A stretch of DNA of 64,000 nt, from the NCBI GenBank assembly GCA_020831525.1, contig JAFIGH010000001.1, positions 1 through 64,000 of the forward strand, given 5' to 3'. This DNA is from Opitutales bacterium. GTDB taxonomy: Bacteria > Verrucomicrobiota > Verrucomicrobiia > Opitutales > Oceanipulchritudinaceae. Positions 1 through 8,900 of this stretch are shown here, piece by piece. The translations under genes were made by a program, and so were the position numbers. The notes under the pieces were generated by a model. That model saw only the letters and a list, made by a program, of their open reading frames with translations. It was not told where the DNA came from and searched no databases. How positions within the stretch are numbered: position 1 is the stretch's first letter; each line of letters begins with the position of its first letter.

Positions 1-259
1 GGGTTTCGGCCCTTCGGGCCTGCGTATCCAACGAAACTGGCCCGCCCGTGCGCCGCGGCACCCCGCGCAGCCGACGCCTCGCCCGACACACCGGCATCCC
101 GCGCAGGCAAAACACCGCCTGAATACCCCGGCGCCAACGGCGCGATACCCCTCAGTCCAGGGCAACGCCCTGGGAACAAAGGCAACGCCGCGATTCCGCG
201 CGCTGAAGGTGCGCGACGGCAGGACCGCCCAAGCCCCATGTTCCGCAGCGTCAAACCGC
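1..259. repeat. Hairpin-rich intergenic DNA, probable interspersed repeat
   Basis: I see no gene here. The stretch carries several short perfect hairpins with three-base loops: GGCCC-TTC-GGGCC at 8-20, GCGCC-AAC-GGCGC at 131-143 and CCAGGGC-AAC-GCCCTGG at 157-173. A cluster of small GC hairpins outside genes is typical of REP-like or other interspersed intergenic repeats. Whether this one is repeated in the genome cannot be judged from a single copy. Confidence 0.4.
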
Positions 260-320
260 AATGGCGCTCGATTGGAAACGACCGGATTCCCCCGGGCACC
301 CGGATTATCCGAGTGCCATT
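260..320. repeat. Short inverted-repeat element, left copy
   Basis: AATGGCGCTCG at 260-270 faces CGAGTGCCATT at 310-320, a 10/11 match as an inverted repeat. The same terminal sequence, extended to a perfect 17-bp inverted repeat, bounds an element at 63812-63912. The left copy lies exactly where an Rhs reading frame loses its family resemblance, so it may mark an insertion or recombination boundary. Its interior differs from that of the right copy. Confidence 0.4.
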
Positions 321-914
321 GAGGTCAACCGCGACCCCGTCGGCGAAGCCGGCGGCGAAAACCTCTACGCCTTCGTCGGCAACGACCCGGTGAATTCGCA
401 CGATTTGCTCGGAATGCTTGTCGTTGTATTTCCCGGCGCTGCGGAGTATCCGCGAAGTCGGCCCGCCTATGAGCATTGGTTTCAGAATACGGATCACGGA
501 ATCTTTCACTGGAATGACGTTAAAGGCGCGGAACGATTTGTCCACGGTTACCTTGCCGACGGCAGCAGCATCCGGGTAATGGATTTTATTGTCCGGGTCA
601 GCGAAGGCGTGGATTCGCCCCTCCGCGGACCGGAGGACAGTCCTTCAGGGGGAGCGTTTCTGGTGACCGTGACCGAGCGAATGGAGACGGCGGAAGAGGC
701 CATTGCCCGCCTTTCCGGGCCGCGGGGTTACGCGGCGACACGCGCGGGGCAGTTCTCGGCATGGGCGGACAACCGGTTCAAACGGGCGACCGACCCGCTC
801 TACGCATCATTACAGGACGCGGTTCATTTCGGGGTTATGCCGTGGCAGTCCGCGCAGGCCATGCTCGACGCCCGTCAAATGAAGGAGGAGTGGGAGGCGG
901 AGAATGTACCATAA
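261..914 (+). pseudogene. Orphan C-terminal tip of an RHS-repeat protein
   Basis: Residues about 23-52 carry the end of the RHS-repeat-associated core: an NRDPVGEAGG stretch followed by NLYAFVGNDPVN and a DLLG motif. The YD-repeat barrel that should precede it is absent. The frame upstream runs into the inverted-repeat element at 260-320 and non-coding DNA, so this is a detached tip, not a complete Rhs toxin carrier. After the core motif come about 165 residues of variable C-terminal domain that I do not recognise; in Rhs proteins this part is usually the toxic effector. The true start is uncertain because the first 20 codons look non-native. The reading frame overlaps the next gene by 11 bp. 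It could be a silent donor cassette for a complete Rhs gene elsewhere, or simply debris. Confidence 0.6.
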
Positions 915-1512
915 AGTCCGAGTGGCACTTTTCCGCGTCCGGTTCGCGCGTAGGCTCCGGGCTGTTTCTGTGCTCGTCGTGTGTCTGGTGCTCAGCGGTT
1001 GTGCCACACGCCTGTCGCCGTTCGAGGTTACCGTGGTGGCCGCGGATGGAACTCCGCTCGAAGGCGCGTTTGTCGATGTGATGAAGGAGGCAAGGAAAGA
1101 TCCGTTTCCGAAATACGAGAAACGTGTCCTTGCGGTTACCAGGACTGACGGGCGTGCGGAGTTTCTTTACCCGAGCGGTGAGGTTAGGATGTTGGTCGTG
1201 CATGAAGACCACTGGCCCCTGTATTCCACAATTCGCCGGGGAGACCAGATCGTTCTACCGGAAAGTTCGGAGGTCTGGGAGACCTTGCAATCAACACGCT
1301 TGTCCGGTGAGGCGTATTTGGGCGTGTGGGCTGCAGGTTTCGCCTATGCGCAAGCGCAGCGGGGAGATCTGGTGTTCCGCGAAGACGAACACTATGAGGA
1401 CTATCTGGAGTGCCTTGAGCATCTCCGGCGGGAAGGCATACTCGATGCGCATGATGTTGAACGCGAAATTCATTCCGTGCCGTTGCCGTCCCGGTCGTCC
1501 AGCGAGGAATGA
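904..1512 (+). CDS. Putative lipoprotein next to the Rhs tip
   Basis: This 202-residue protein begins with a basic stretch and a hydrophobic segment ending in LSGC at about residues 31-34, a lipobox that predicts lipidation and membrane anchoring. The part after the lipobox (VTVVAADGTPLEGA, then a TDGRAEF turn) resembles the small beta-sandwich of carboxypeptidase-regulatory-like domains. The C-terminal third is charged and helical. Its ATG lies inside the end of the Rhs-tip frame, so the two would be co-translated. That position is where an Rhs immunity protein is normally encoded, but a lipoprotein is not the usual form, and no immunity family is recognisable. Function is unknown. Confidence 0.6.
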   Translation: MYHKVRVALFRVRFARRLRAVSVLVVCLVLSGCATRLSPFEVTVVAADGTPLEGAFVDVMKEARKDPFPKYEKRVLAVTRTDGRAEFLYPSGEVRMLVVHEDHWPLYSTIRRGDQIVLPESSEVWETLQSTRLSGEAYLGVWAAGFAYAQAQRGDLVFREDEHYEDYLECLEHLRREGILDAHDVEREIHSVPLPSRSSSEE

Positions 1513-1587
1513 AGTGACGACAATTGCCGGCGGCGAGGTTGGGCCGGATTCTCTCGCCGGTGCACAATTTCCGGAGACCGGCGCATT

Positions 1588-1959
1588 GTGGAAAGCGCCG
1601 CTAAGAAACAGGTCTGCGGTGAAGGTCCCGGGCCAACCGAATTGCCTGCCGGGTCGACGGAGGCGTGGCTCCGTCGCTACGGAGATTCGGTCTCCAGGTT
1701 CTTCAATACACGGGGGATGCCGGGAGATCGCGCCCGGCTATGCAAGTCCGTGGTGAAGAACCGCGGCGGAGAGGTGTCCGCCACCTCTGTGGCCTCCTGT
1801 TCAATCCCGGTTGGACAGCGCTGTGGTGTGGCTTGCGGGTCCGCGCTCGGTGAGCGGGTTGCCCGGCGCGGGTGTAATGTTGACAAAAACTTCCTCGGCT
1901 GCAGTGGTTTCCCGAAATGCCGATTCAAGCGCCCGCCGGGGAGTGAGGTTGGCGCGTGA
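1588..1959 (+). pseudogene. Remnant with topoisomerase-type C4 zinc finger
   Basis: Only the last third of this frame is recognisable. Codons from about 1822 read ERVARRG, then NFLGCSGFPKCRF, closely matching the zf-C4 zinc ribbon found at the C-termini of DNA topoisomerase I and in some restriction-type nucleases. The upstream cysteine pair is spaced CxxxC where CxxC is normal, and a glycine-cysteine replaces the usual GxN, so the finger is probably damaged. The preceding 70 codons look like random GC-rich translation. I read it as the tail of a lost gene. The remaining bases of 1513-2045 hold no other gene that I can support. Confidence 0.4.
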
Positions 1960-2045
1960 GAGCCGAACGGGGTGAGACCCATGAGCCAACGGGACCGCGA
2001 AAATCGGGTTGAACACCCGCCGTGGGCATCATAGAGTTTGTGTAA

Positions 2046-2270
2046 ATGAATGAACTAATTTCCCGGATCACAGTGGAACCGGCGAAGTGCGGGGGGAAGC
2101 CCTGCATTCGCGGCATGCGCATTCGTGTAGTCGACGTTTTGGACCTCTTGTCCAATGGACTGACGAATGAGGAGATTCTGAAGGAACTCCCCGACTTGGA
2201 AGAAGCGGATATCCGCGCCGCAATTCTCTACGCCCGCAACCGTATGGACCACACAGTGATCGCGGTATGA
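2046..2270 (+). CDS. DUF433 antitoxin
   Basis: This 74-residue protein has the DUF433 signature: an ITVEPAKCGGKPCIRGMRI stretch at residues 8-26, then a winged-helix-like segment ending in LPDLEEADIRAAILYA. DUF433 proteins are small DNA-binding antitoxins that neutralise a partner PIN-like toxin and usually repress their own operon. The downstream gene starts 4 bp before this one stops and encodes a DUF5615 PIN-like protein, the standard partner. Length matches the family (about 75 residues) and the frame looks intact. Confidence 0.9.
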   Translation: MNELISRITVEPAKCGGKPCIRGMRIRVVDVLDLLSNGLTNEEILKELPDLEEADIRAAILYARNRMDHTVIAV

Positions 2271-2599
2271 AGATCTGGGTCGACGCGCACATCTCTCCCG
2301 GCGTAGCGGCGTGGATCAACGAGACCTTCCCCCACGAAGCCAGTTCACTGCGTGCACGGGGACTTCGCGATGCGGATGACCTGACGATCTTTGAGCGTGC
2401 GCGGTCGGAAGATGTCGTGTTCATTACCAAAGACTCGGATTTCGTTAGTTTGGTGGAGGTGCGCGGCGCACCTCCGAAAGTGATCGTCCTACGGTGTGGA
2501 AACACGACAAATCAGCGGTTGCGGGAGATTTTCTCGGCGCACCTCGACAAAGCGCTCGCCAAGTTGTCCGCCGGGGAACGGATCGTCGAGATCGAATGA
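2267..2599 (+). CDS. DUF5615 PIN-like toxin
   Basis: This 110-residue protein starts MKIWVDAHISPGVA, with the first conserved aspartate of the PIN-like fold at residue 5. ITKDSDF at about residues 53-59 supplies the second acidic cluster, and an IVLRCGNT strand follows. These are hallmarks of DUF5615, the predicted RNase partner of DUF433 antitoxins. The gene overlaps the antitoxin by an ATGA junction, so the two are translationally coupled. It ends only about 18 bp from the decayed GH78 gene on the opposite strand, so the pair sits at the eroded edge of the CAZyme cluster. Confidence 0.88.
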   Translation: MKIWVDAHISPGVAAWINETFPHEASSLRARGLRDADDLTIFERARSEDVVFITKDSDFVSLVEVRGAPPKVIVLRCGNTTNQRLREIFSAHLDKALAKLSAGERIVEIE

Positions 2600-2616
2600 C
2601 AATTCGGTGGCCAAGA

Positions 2617-3319
2617 TCAGCGTCTATTAAAGAACGCCGTGGCCGTGAGCGGAGGCATCGTCAGCTCGGCGCGGCTGATATGACGCGGGCCGCGGTCGTG
2701 CCAGTCGCCGAGGCCCTCGCTCAGAATTCCGTCTTCGGTGCGGGACTCGAGGTAGGCGAAGTAGCGCTTCGGCAGGCGCCGGGCGTCAAAGTCTTCGCCG
2801 CCGTAAATATTGGAGTAGGTGATGGCTCCGGGATGCGTGCGCCATGTGCCGTCGGTTCCCACGACTTCGACGGATCCGTCGTCGTATTCGAGGCGCAGGT
2901 GTGCGATGAGCCGTTGTTCGCCGAAGCTGCCGATGAACTTGGTGAAACGCCCTTCCCGCTCCACATGGTACATGCCGTTGCCGGGCGCAACACCGAGCGC
3001 GTTGGAACCGCCGCGCAGCATGCCGGTGATATTGCGGGTGTCGTGGAGAGTCGATACCGAATAGAGGGTCCACCCGGCCGCTGTCCCACAGGTCCCCTTC
3101 GTCGCGGGCGAGCCGGTCGGGTGACGAAGCGACAAGGATCCGCCACGCGGTCTGGCGCTGGCCGCGTTCATCGCTTTCCATGCGCCAGTAGAGGCGGGGC
3201 TCGGCGACGTCGATACCGAGCGGATCGGGGGAATACTCGCAGCGCAGACCGACGATGCGGGTGTCCGCGAAGACCGGGCCGGCAAGAATGAGAAATGCAA
3301 GGGCGATTCGATACAACAT
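2617..3319 (-). pseudogene. Decayed GH78 alpha-L-rhamnosidase
   Basis: From the ATG at 3319 the frame encodes a signal peptide and the GH78 N-domain up to GDLWDSGRVD, very like the intact enzyme at 32115. The next recognisable segment (LHDTRNITGMLRGG through GGEDFDAR) lies in another frame and corresponds to sequence about 110 residues further on, so an internal deletion has shifted the frame. A second deletion of roughly 330 residues joins GGEDFDARR to YFAYLESRTEDG, removing the catalytic REKLGW region. The gene then ends at TATAFF, lacking the last 240 or so residues. It cannot encode an active rhamnosidase. The GH28 remnant upstream reads into it without a stop. Confidence 0.85.
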
Positions 3320-4277
3320 CGGAGCGAAGGGGTTGGGGGGCGGCGGGGCGGGGCGGGCGTCGATGTGTACGTTGTGGAGCTCGAAGTCCTCGACCCATTC
3401 GACGGTCATGCCATTGTGGCCGCTGCCGTGGAGGTTGTGGATACGCAGGTTTTCGATGGGCTGCTCGGCGAGGCCCATCATTTTCACCACTTCGCGGGCA
3501 CCCTGGACGTTCACGTTGCTTATGCCGATGTTGCGGAGGACGGGCGTGCGGTCGGTGAAGGGCTCTTCCCCACGGCCTTCGTAACCTTTGTGGAGGACGA
3601 TGGCTTCGTTGCGCGCGTTGTGGATGACCCAGTTGTCGAAGCGGAGGTTTTCCACGACACCGCCGCGGCCGCGGGCGGTCTTGAAGCGGATGCCGCGCTT
3701 GGTGCCGTAGGTGACGATGTTGGACGCCGTGACGGCGCGCACACCGCCGGACATTTCGCTGCCCACGACGACCGCGCCGTTGCCGCGGAACATAACGCAG
3801 TTGGTCACAGCGATGGCCTCGGAAGGGCGTCCGATCCGGCGGCCTTCGCCGTCGCGGCCCGATTTGATGACGATGCAGTCGTCGCCTGTATCGAAAAAGC
3901 AATTGGAGATGCGCACGTTGCGGGTGGAGTCGATGACAATGCCGTCGCCGTTGGAGCCGTGGGAGATGAACGTCGCCCCGCGCACTTCGACGTCCTCCGA
4001 ATAGATCGCGTGCAGGAGCCACATGGGTGAATCGCGGAGGGTGACGCCCTCGACGCGGATGTTCCGGCACTCGTAGAACTGCACAAGGGAGGGGCGCAGG
4101 TGGTCGATGACGCCGTCGTAGTCGCCGCGTCCGATGTCTTCTTCGCCGGCGTTGATGCGGTCGCGGAGGGCGGCCCAGTCGATCCGCCATTGCCGGGCTT
4201 CCGCCTGCCGCTCGTGCCGGTAATTGCCGTTGCCGCCACCACCAGTTGCGGCCGACGCCGTCGATGGTGCCGCGGGC
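3320..4277 (-). pseudogene. Decayed GH28 polygalacturonase
   Basis: Most of a bacterial GH28 beta-helix is readable: GTIDGVGRNWWW near 4270, RPSLVQFYECRN, GDGIVIDS, GDDCIVIKSG, GSEMSGGV and the RFK motif of the active site. The catalytic GHG has become GNG. The 5' end is lost, because homology begins directly after the stop codon of the small membrane protein gene at 4278. A frameshift separates the NWWW motif from the RQWRIDWAALRD segment (about 4215-4240). The C-terminal repeats are missing, and the frame passes through a proline-rich joint into the signal peptide of the GH78 remnant. Polygalacturonases hydrolyse galacturonan or the terminal GalA of rhamnogalacturonan; this copy is probably inactive. 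Confidence 0.82.
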
Positions 4278-4478
4278 CTACGGTTGGGCGTTGTCGGGAT
4301 CCTCTCTCGGGTCGGTGGCGCCGGCCGCTATGAGGCGGAGGGCGAACCAGCCGACAGTGAGGATGAGGGCGGTGGTGTTGAGGGCGGGTCCGCTGATGCG
4401 GCCGGCGGCGAAGAGGATACCGGCGGTGAGGATGCCGAGGAGGCAAAGGTAGGCGATGGCTTTGAGGACGGGTTTCAT
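4278..4478 (-). CDS. Small two-TM protein coupled to NCS1 permease
   Basis: The ATG at 4478 overlaps the stop codon of the permease gene as ATGA, so translation is coupled. The 66-residue product has two hydrophobic segments (about residues 7-27 and 35-54), a short loop with GRISGPAL, and a charged tail ending in DPREDPDNAQP. I do not know a named family for it. Its size, membrane nature and coupling suggest an accessory subunit or stabiliser of the permease. The tail abuts the GH28 remnant with no spacer, so the original C-terminus may have been altered by the deletion that removed the GH28 start. Confidence 0.65.
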   Translation of the reverse strand: MKPVLKAIAYLCLLGILTAGILFAAGRISGPALNTTALILTVGWFALRLIAAGATDPREDPDNAQP

Positions 4479-5878
4479 GATCGGGCGCGGAGGAGGTAAC
4501 GGGAGTGGAGGATGTAGACGGCACCGCAGACGAGCCACACCGGGAGTGTGAGGAAGGAGGGATAGACGCCCTTCTGGAAGAAGACGAAACCGAGGATGAG
4601 GCTGGCCGCCCATGCTGTGACGACAGCGGGGTTGAGGGTGGATCCGGTTCGTTCGGCGTAGTTGGAGGCATGCCTCATGCGCGGGAGGATGAAGTGGTCG
4701 GCAAGGAGCACGGCGCCGACGGGCGCGAGAATCATGCCGTAGAGACCGACGAAGCCGAGCAGTTGCATGGCGATGGCGGGGAACATGCCGGCGAACGTGG
4801 CGAGCATGCCGGTGACGAGCGTGACGCGGTATCGCGACTGTTTCGGAAAGATGGCCTGGAAGGCAAGGCCTGCGCGGTAGATCGTCGGGTTGGCGGTGGT
4901 CCAGCCCGCGATGACAACGCAGAGCAGTCCGGCGAGTCCGACGGCCTCAGCGGCCATGGGGCCGGGGAGGATGGCGAAGTTGCCGGGGTTTTGGCGCAGG
5001 TGGACGGCGAAGAGGAGGGAGGCCGCGATCCACGCCATGAAGTGGCCGATGTACATGCCCGCGGCGGAGGCCCAACCGTAGCTCGGTTTGCGGGCGTAGC
5101 GCAGGACGCTCATGTCGGCCATGCCGAAGTGCATGGCGGCGTTGGCAAACCACGAGAAAAAGAATACGTGCCAGAAAGTGAATTTGATTTGGCCGGGGAG
5201 CGGATCGCCGCCGGTCCAGATGACATTCTTGGCCGCGTCCCAGAACTGGCCGGGGTGCTCGATGCCGAGTTTGGGCAGGGCGGTGAGGCCGCAGACAAGG
5301 AAGATCGTGATCATCCACGGAGCGGCGTGGTTGGCGACGCGCGCGACTGTGTCGTACCCGCGGGCCGCGACGTAGGAGATGACTGCGCCGATGGCGAAGA
5401 CGACGAGGATCCATGTGATTCCGGTGGGGTAGCGGTCGGTCAGCTCGGGCATCGGCATGTTGAGCGGCAGCCCGACGGCGGTGGCCGAGACGGTGATCAT
5501 GGAGCCCGCGAGAAAGCAGAAAAGGAGGCCGTTGGCGGCGTTGTAGACGACGACAAACTTGCGCCCTGAGATCTTCTCCAGCTGGTAGTAGAGGGTGAGG
5601 CGCGCGCTTGTGGCCATGGGCGCGGTGAGGAAGCGCCAGCTGAGGACGGCCATGAGATTGCCGAGGAGAAGACCCGTGACGAGGTCGAAGGCGCTGACGC
5701 CGGCGGCGAGAAAGAGCGGCCCGATCATGAATTCGGTGCCGGCCGTGTGCTCGCCCGCGTACATACCCCAGAAGCTGCGGGCGGGTTTCTGGTTCTGCGG
5801 CGGGACGGGAGTGCGTTCAAACTCGCCCCCCGGCTCAACGGGCGGCGGAGGGCTTGCTTGGGTCGGGTCTTGGCTCAT
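4475..5878 (-). CDS. NCS1/cytosine-permease-like symporter
   Basis: This 467-residue membrane protein has about 12 hydrophobic segments. The front part (FWGMYAGEHTAGTEFMIGPLF, then GLLLGNLMAVLSWRF) and the middle (FFFSWFANAAMHFGMADMS) are typical of the nucleobase:cation symporter-1 family, LeuT-fold inner-membrane transporters. The start MSQDPTQ at 5878 is preferred: codons further upstream lie in the intergenic region and the end of the GH2 gene. The protein follows secreted hydrolases and sugar-acid enzymes, so its cargo here is more likely a product of those hydrolases than a nucleobase, but the substrate cannot be read from sequence. Confidence 0.82.
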   Translation of the reverse strand: MSQDPTQASPPPPVEPGGEFERTPVPPQNQKPARSFWGMYAGEHTAGTEFMIGPLFLAAGVSAFDLVTGLLLGNLMAVLSWRFLTAPMATSARLTLYYQLEKISGRKFVVVYNAANGLLFCFLAGSMITVSATAVGLPLNMPMPELTDRYPTGITWILVVFAIGAVISYVAARGYDTVARVANHAAPWMITIFLVCGLTALPKLGIEHPGQFWDAAKNVIWTGGDPLPGQIKFTFWHVFFFSWFANAAMHFGMADMSVLRYARKPSYGWASAAGMYIGHFMAWIAASLLFAVHLRQNPGNFAILPGPMAAEAVGLAGLLCVVIAGWTTANPTIYRAGLAFQAIFPKQSRYRVTLVTGMLATFAGMFPAIAMQLLGFVGLYGMILAPVGAVLLADHFILPRMRHASNYAERTGSTLNPAVVTAWAASLILGFVFFQKGVYPSFLTLPVWLVCGAVYILHSRYLLRARS

Positions 5879-5907
5879 GGTGGTTGTGGAGTATGTGAGG
5901 CGCCGGG

Positions 5908-8900
5908 CTACTCGACTTCGAGTTCGTCGAAGAGGAGGCGCGGAAGGTGCGGACTGGACAAGCGTATGATGTATGTGCCTGCGTTGATGCTGTTGCAAGT
6001 GCGGTTTCGCGAGATGATCCACTCGCCGGGGGCGGACGGGGCGTCGAAGGTCACGGTGTCGCTGCAGACGACGCGGCCTTCGCGGTCGATGATCTCGTAG
6101 TCGGCGGTGAAGGCGATTGGCTCCGCCATGGAGTAGCGGAAGTTGAAGTTGTAGCGGTCGCCGGCGTCGACGGAGATGATCCAGTCGAAGGTGCCGATGT
6201 CCGTGTCCGTGAGGTCGAGGTACCCGCCGCCGGAATACCCGGGGACGGCCGTCCGCACCGTTCCCTCGACAAACTCCAGCTCTTCGGCGGGATAGTATTG
6301 GGCGGCGCGGATAGTGCGGGTGAGGACGGAGTACATGTGTGCCTCGCCGCCGCCGGGAAGTGCCGGGTTGGGGCCGAGGCTTGCGGTGTCGCCGGGGTTG
6401 AAGCGCTCACGGTAGAGGCTGAAACGGTAGTTGTCGCCCGGCGCGGAAACGACGGTGTGCGGTGTTTCGAGCCAGCCTTCGATCCAGTTCGGCGTCTCTT
6501 CAATGCGCTCGTCGAGGGCGACGAGGACCTCGAGGTGGTCTTCGACTTTGAAGGTGGCGCGGAGGGCCGGGTTGGCGGCGTCCGCCTGGGCTGTCTGGAT
6601 CCAGTCGACGTCGCTGAACATGTTGGGGAACTGGACGAGGACGGGACCGCCGTCGGTGTATTGGTCGCGGCCCGCGCGGAAGTTGCCGACCGCGCGCCAG
6701 CCCTCGGGGGCGCGGCTGTTTTCCACGGCGAGGCCGTGAATCTGCTCGGCGGGCGGGGGCGGGCGGCGCTCCTGCACGATGACGGAATACATACGTCCGT
6801 CGCCGCCGGACGCTTCGCCATTGGGGCCGAGGACGACGGTGTCGCCGGCGTCGAAGCCGCGGCGGAAGAGTTCGAGGGGATGCTCCGGGGCGTCGGCGCC
6901 GGTCATGGTGTAACCGGTCGGATCCCAGCCGCGCAGCCATTCGGGTTTGGGGCGGACGGCAGGGTCGTGCGCGATGAAGACGTCGGCGTCGTCGCGCACC
7001 GTGAAGCGCATCAGTTCGCCGCTGTCGAAGGAGCGCGATTCCTGCGCCGTGCGGATCCACTCGGCTTCCCGAACTTCCCATGCGAGGTCGCTGATGGCGT
7101 GGTCGCGGTCGCCGTATTGGCGCATGCCAGTGTCGGCCCATGTAAGGGCGGCGAATTTGCGGGCGTTGGCGGCGTCGAAGACGGAAAAGTCCTGGATGAG
7201 GCGGTCCGGCCGCGGAGGGGCCCCGGCGGAGGCGTCCGCCGTGGATACGGCGAGCGCGGAGATGACGGCCTGGGTGGAGAGGACGCGCGGGAAGGAGACG
7301 ACGAGCTTGCCGTCGACGGCTGTTGCTTCGACATCTTTGCGGAGGGCATGCGCGCGGCCGACCTTGGACCAGATGTCGAGGTTTTCGATGACGGCCTCGC
7401 CGTTGACGGCGACGTCGAAGATCCGCCAGCCGGTGCAGTCGAGCCCGCCGCCGGTGCCATACCAGGGTTCGACGAAGTAGAGTTCCACTATGTATTCGCC
7501 GTCGGGTACATGGAAGACGAAGTCGAGTTCGTCGCGCCCGTAGCGGAAGGACTGGAAGAGGAGGTCGTCGCGGGTGTCGGCGACGGGATCGTAGATCTTG
7601 CGCTTGCTCCCGAAGACGGGGTGCAGGTTGGGGTAGGCGGAGGCCCATGAGCGCGATCCCCAGCTGTCGCCTTCGCGGTAGACGTTGTCGGCCTGCCACA
7701 CGTTGCCGTTGGTGTCGGTGTAGTCGGGGCCGCCGGCGTTGACTCGGAAGAGATAGTTGCGGTCTTCGAGGGGGGCGGTGGGGTTGCCCGCGCCATCCTT
7801 GAGCCGCTCCCACCCCGGGCCGCGGGGCAGGTGGTGGAGCTTGATGAGGTCGGTGGCGACGACTTCGCCGCCGACGCGCGCCTCGGCGTAGAGGAGGTTG
7901 GTCTCAATCGGCACGTCGTCCCAGCGGAAGTGGGTGCCGGGCTCGCCGCGGCTGCGCACGCCGAGTGACTCGCCTTTGTAGTCGTTGAAGAGTTCGACCT
8001 CCTCGGCGTTGGAATAGACGCGGATGCCGTCTTTGCGCCCCGGCTCGGTCCAGCGGTCGGGCCATGTGTGGGAGGCGATGTAGACCATGGGCTCGGTGTC
8101 GGCGGGCGCGTAATTGGAGCGGTACATGTAATAAACGTCGAGGAGTTCGCCCCAGATCGTTTGCAGCCCCTTGTTGTTGGCGGGACCGATCCGGTCGAAA
8201 TCGCGGATGCCGTCGCGTGTCTGCGTGCCGCGGTTGCCCACGTTGCGGCCGGGATTCTGGTGGGTGGTGAAGGGCCACATGAAGTGCCCGATGACCTTGT
8301 CGCGCACGGTCTCGGCGAGATGCACCTTCTTCTCCATGAGGAGGTTCATGCGCGGCTCGGTGTGCGGGCCGTCCTGCTTGAATTCGCCTTCGTCGTGGTG
8401 CTCGATGTTGCGCCATGCGCCGTATTCGCCGACGAGGCGCTGGTGGCGCAGGTCTTCGGCGTAGAGCGTGGGGTCGCCCCCGTAAGTGCCGGTCCAGTTT
8501 TGCGGGATGTCCCAGTCGGTGCCTTCGCCGCCGTTGCACGAGGCGACGAGGCGCTGGATGCTCGCCGTGGGGTCCATCTCGCGGATGATGGCGACGTTTT
8601 CCTTGGTGAACCAGACGGGCAGTTTGCTCTCGTTCTGGAGGCCGTAGAGGATGAGGGAGGGGCTGTTGCGCCGCTCGCGGATCCAGTCGCGCACGAGGGC
8701 CTTGAAGTTGGCCTGGAAGTTTTCGTTGTCGAACCAGATCTGCGCGCCGTTCTGCGTCCACCAGAGCATGCCCTCGCGGTCGACAAAGCGCTGGAAGCGG
8801 AGATTGTGCGGGTGGTGGGCATCGCGGAAGGCATTGAACCCGGCGGCCTGGATCTTGCGGATGCGGGTGAGCACTTCTTCGTCGGTGAAGGCGTGGCTGT

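Noticed and set aside
5947-7650. 567-codon open frame on the plus strand
   Set aside because: It is antisense to the GH2 gene. The valine-, aspartate- and glycine-rich translation is the usual mirror of a GC-rich gene and has no family motif.
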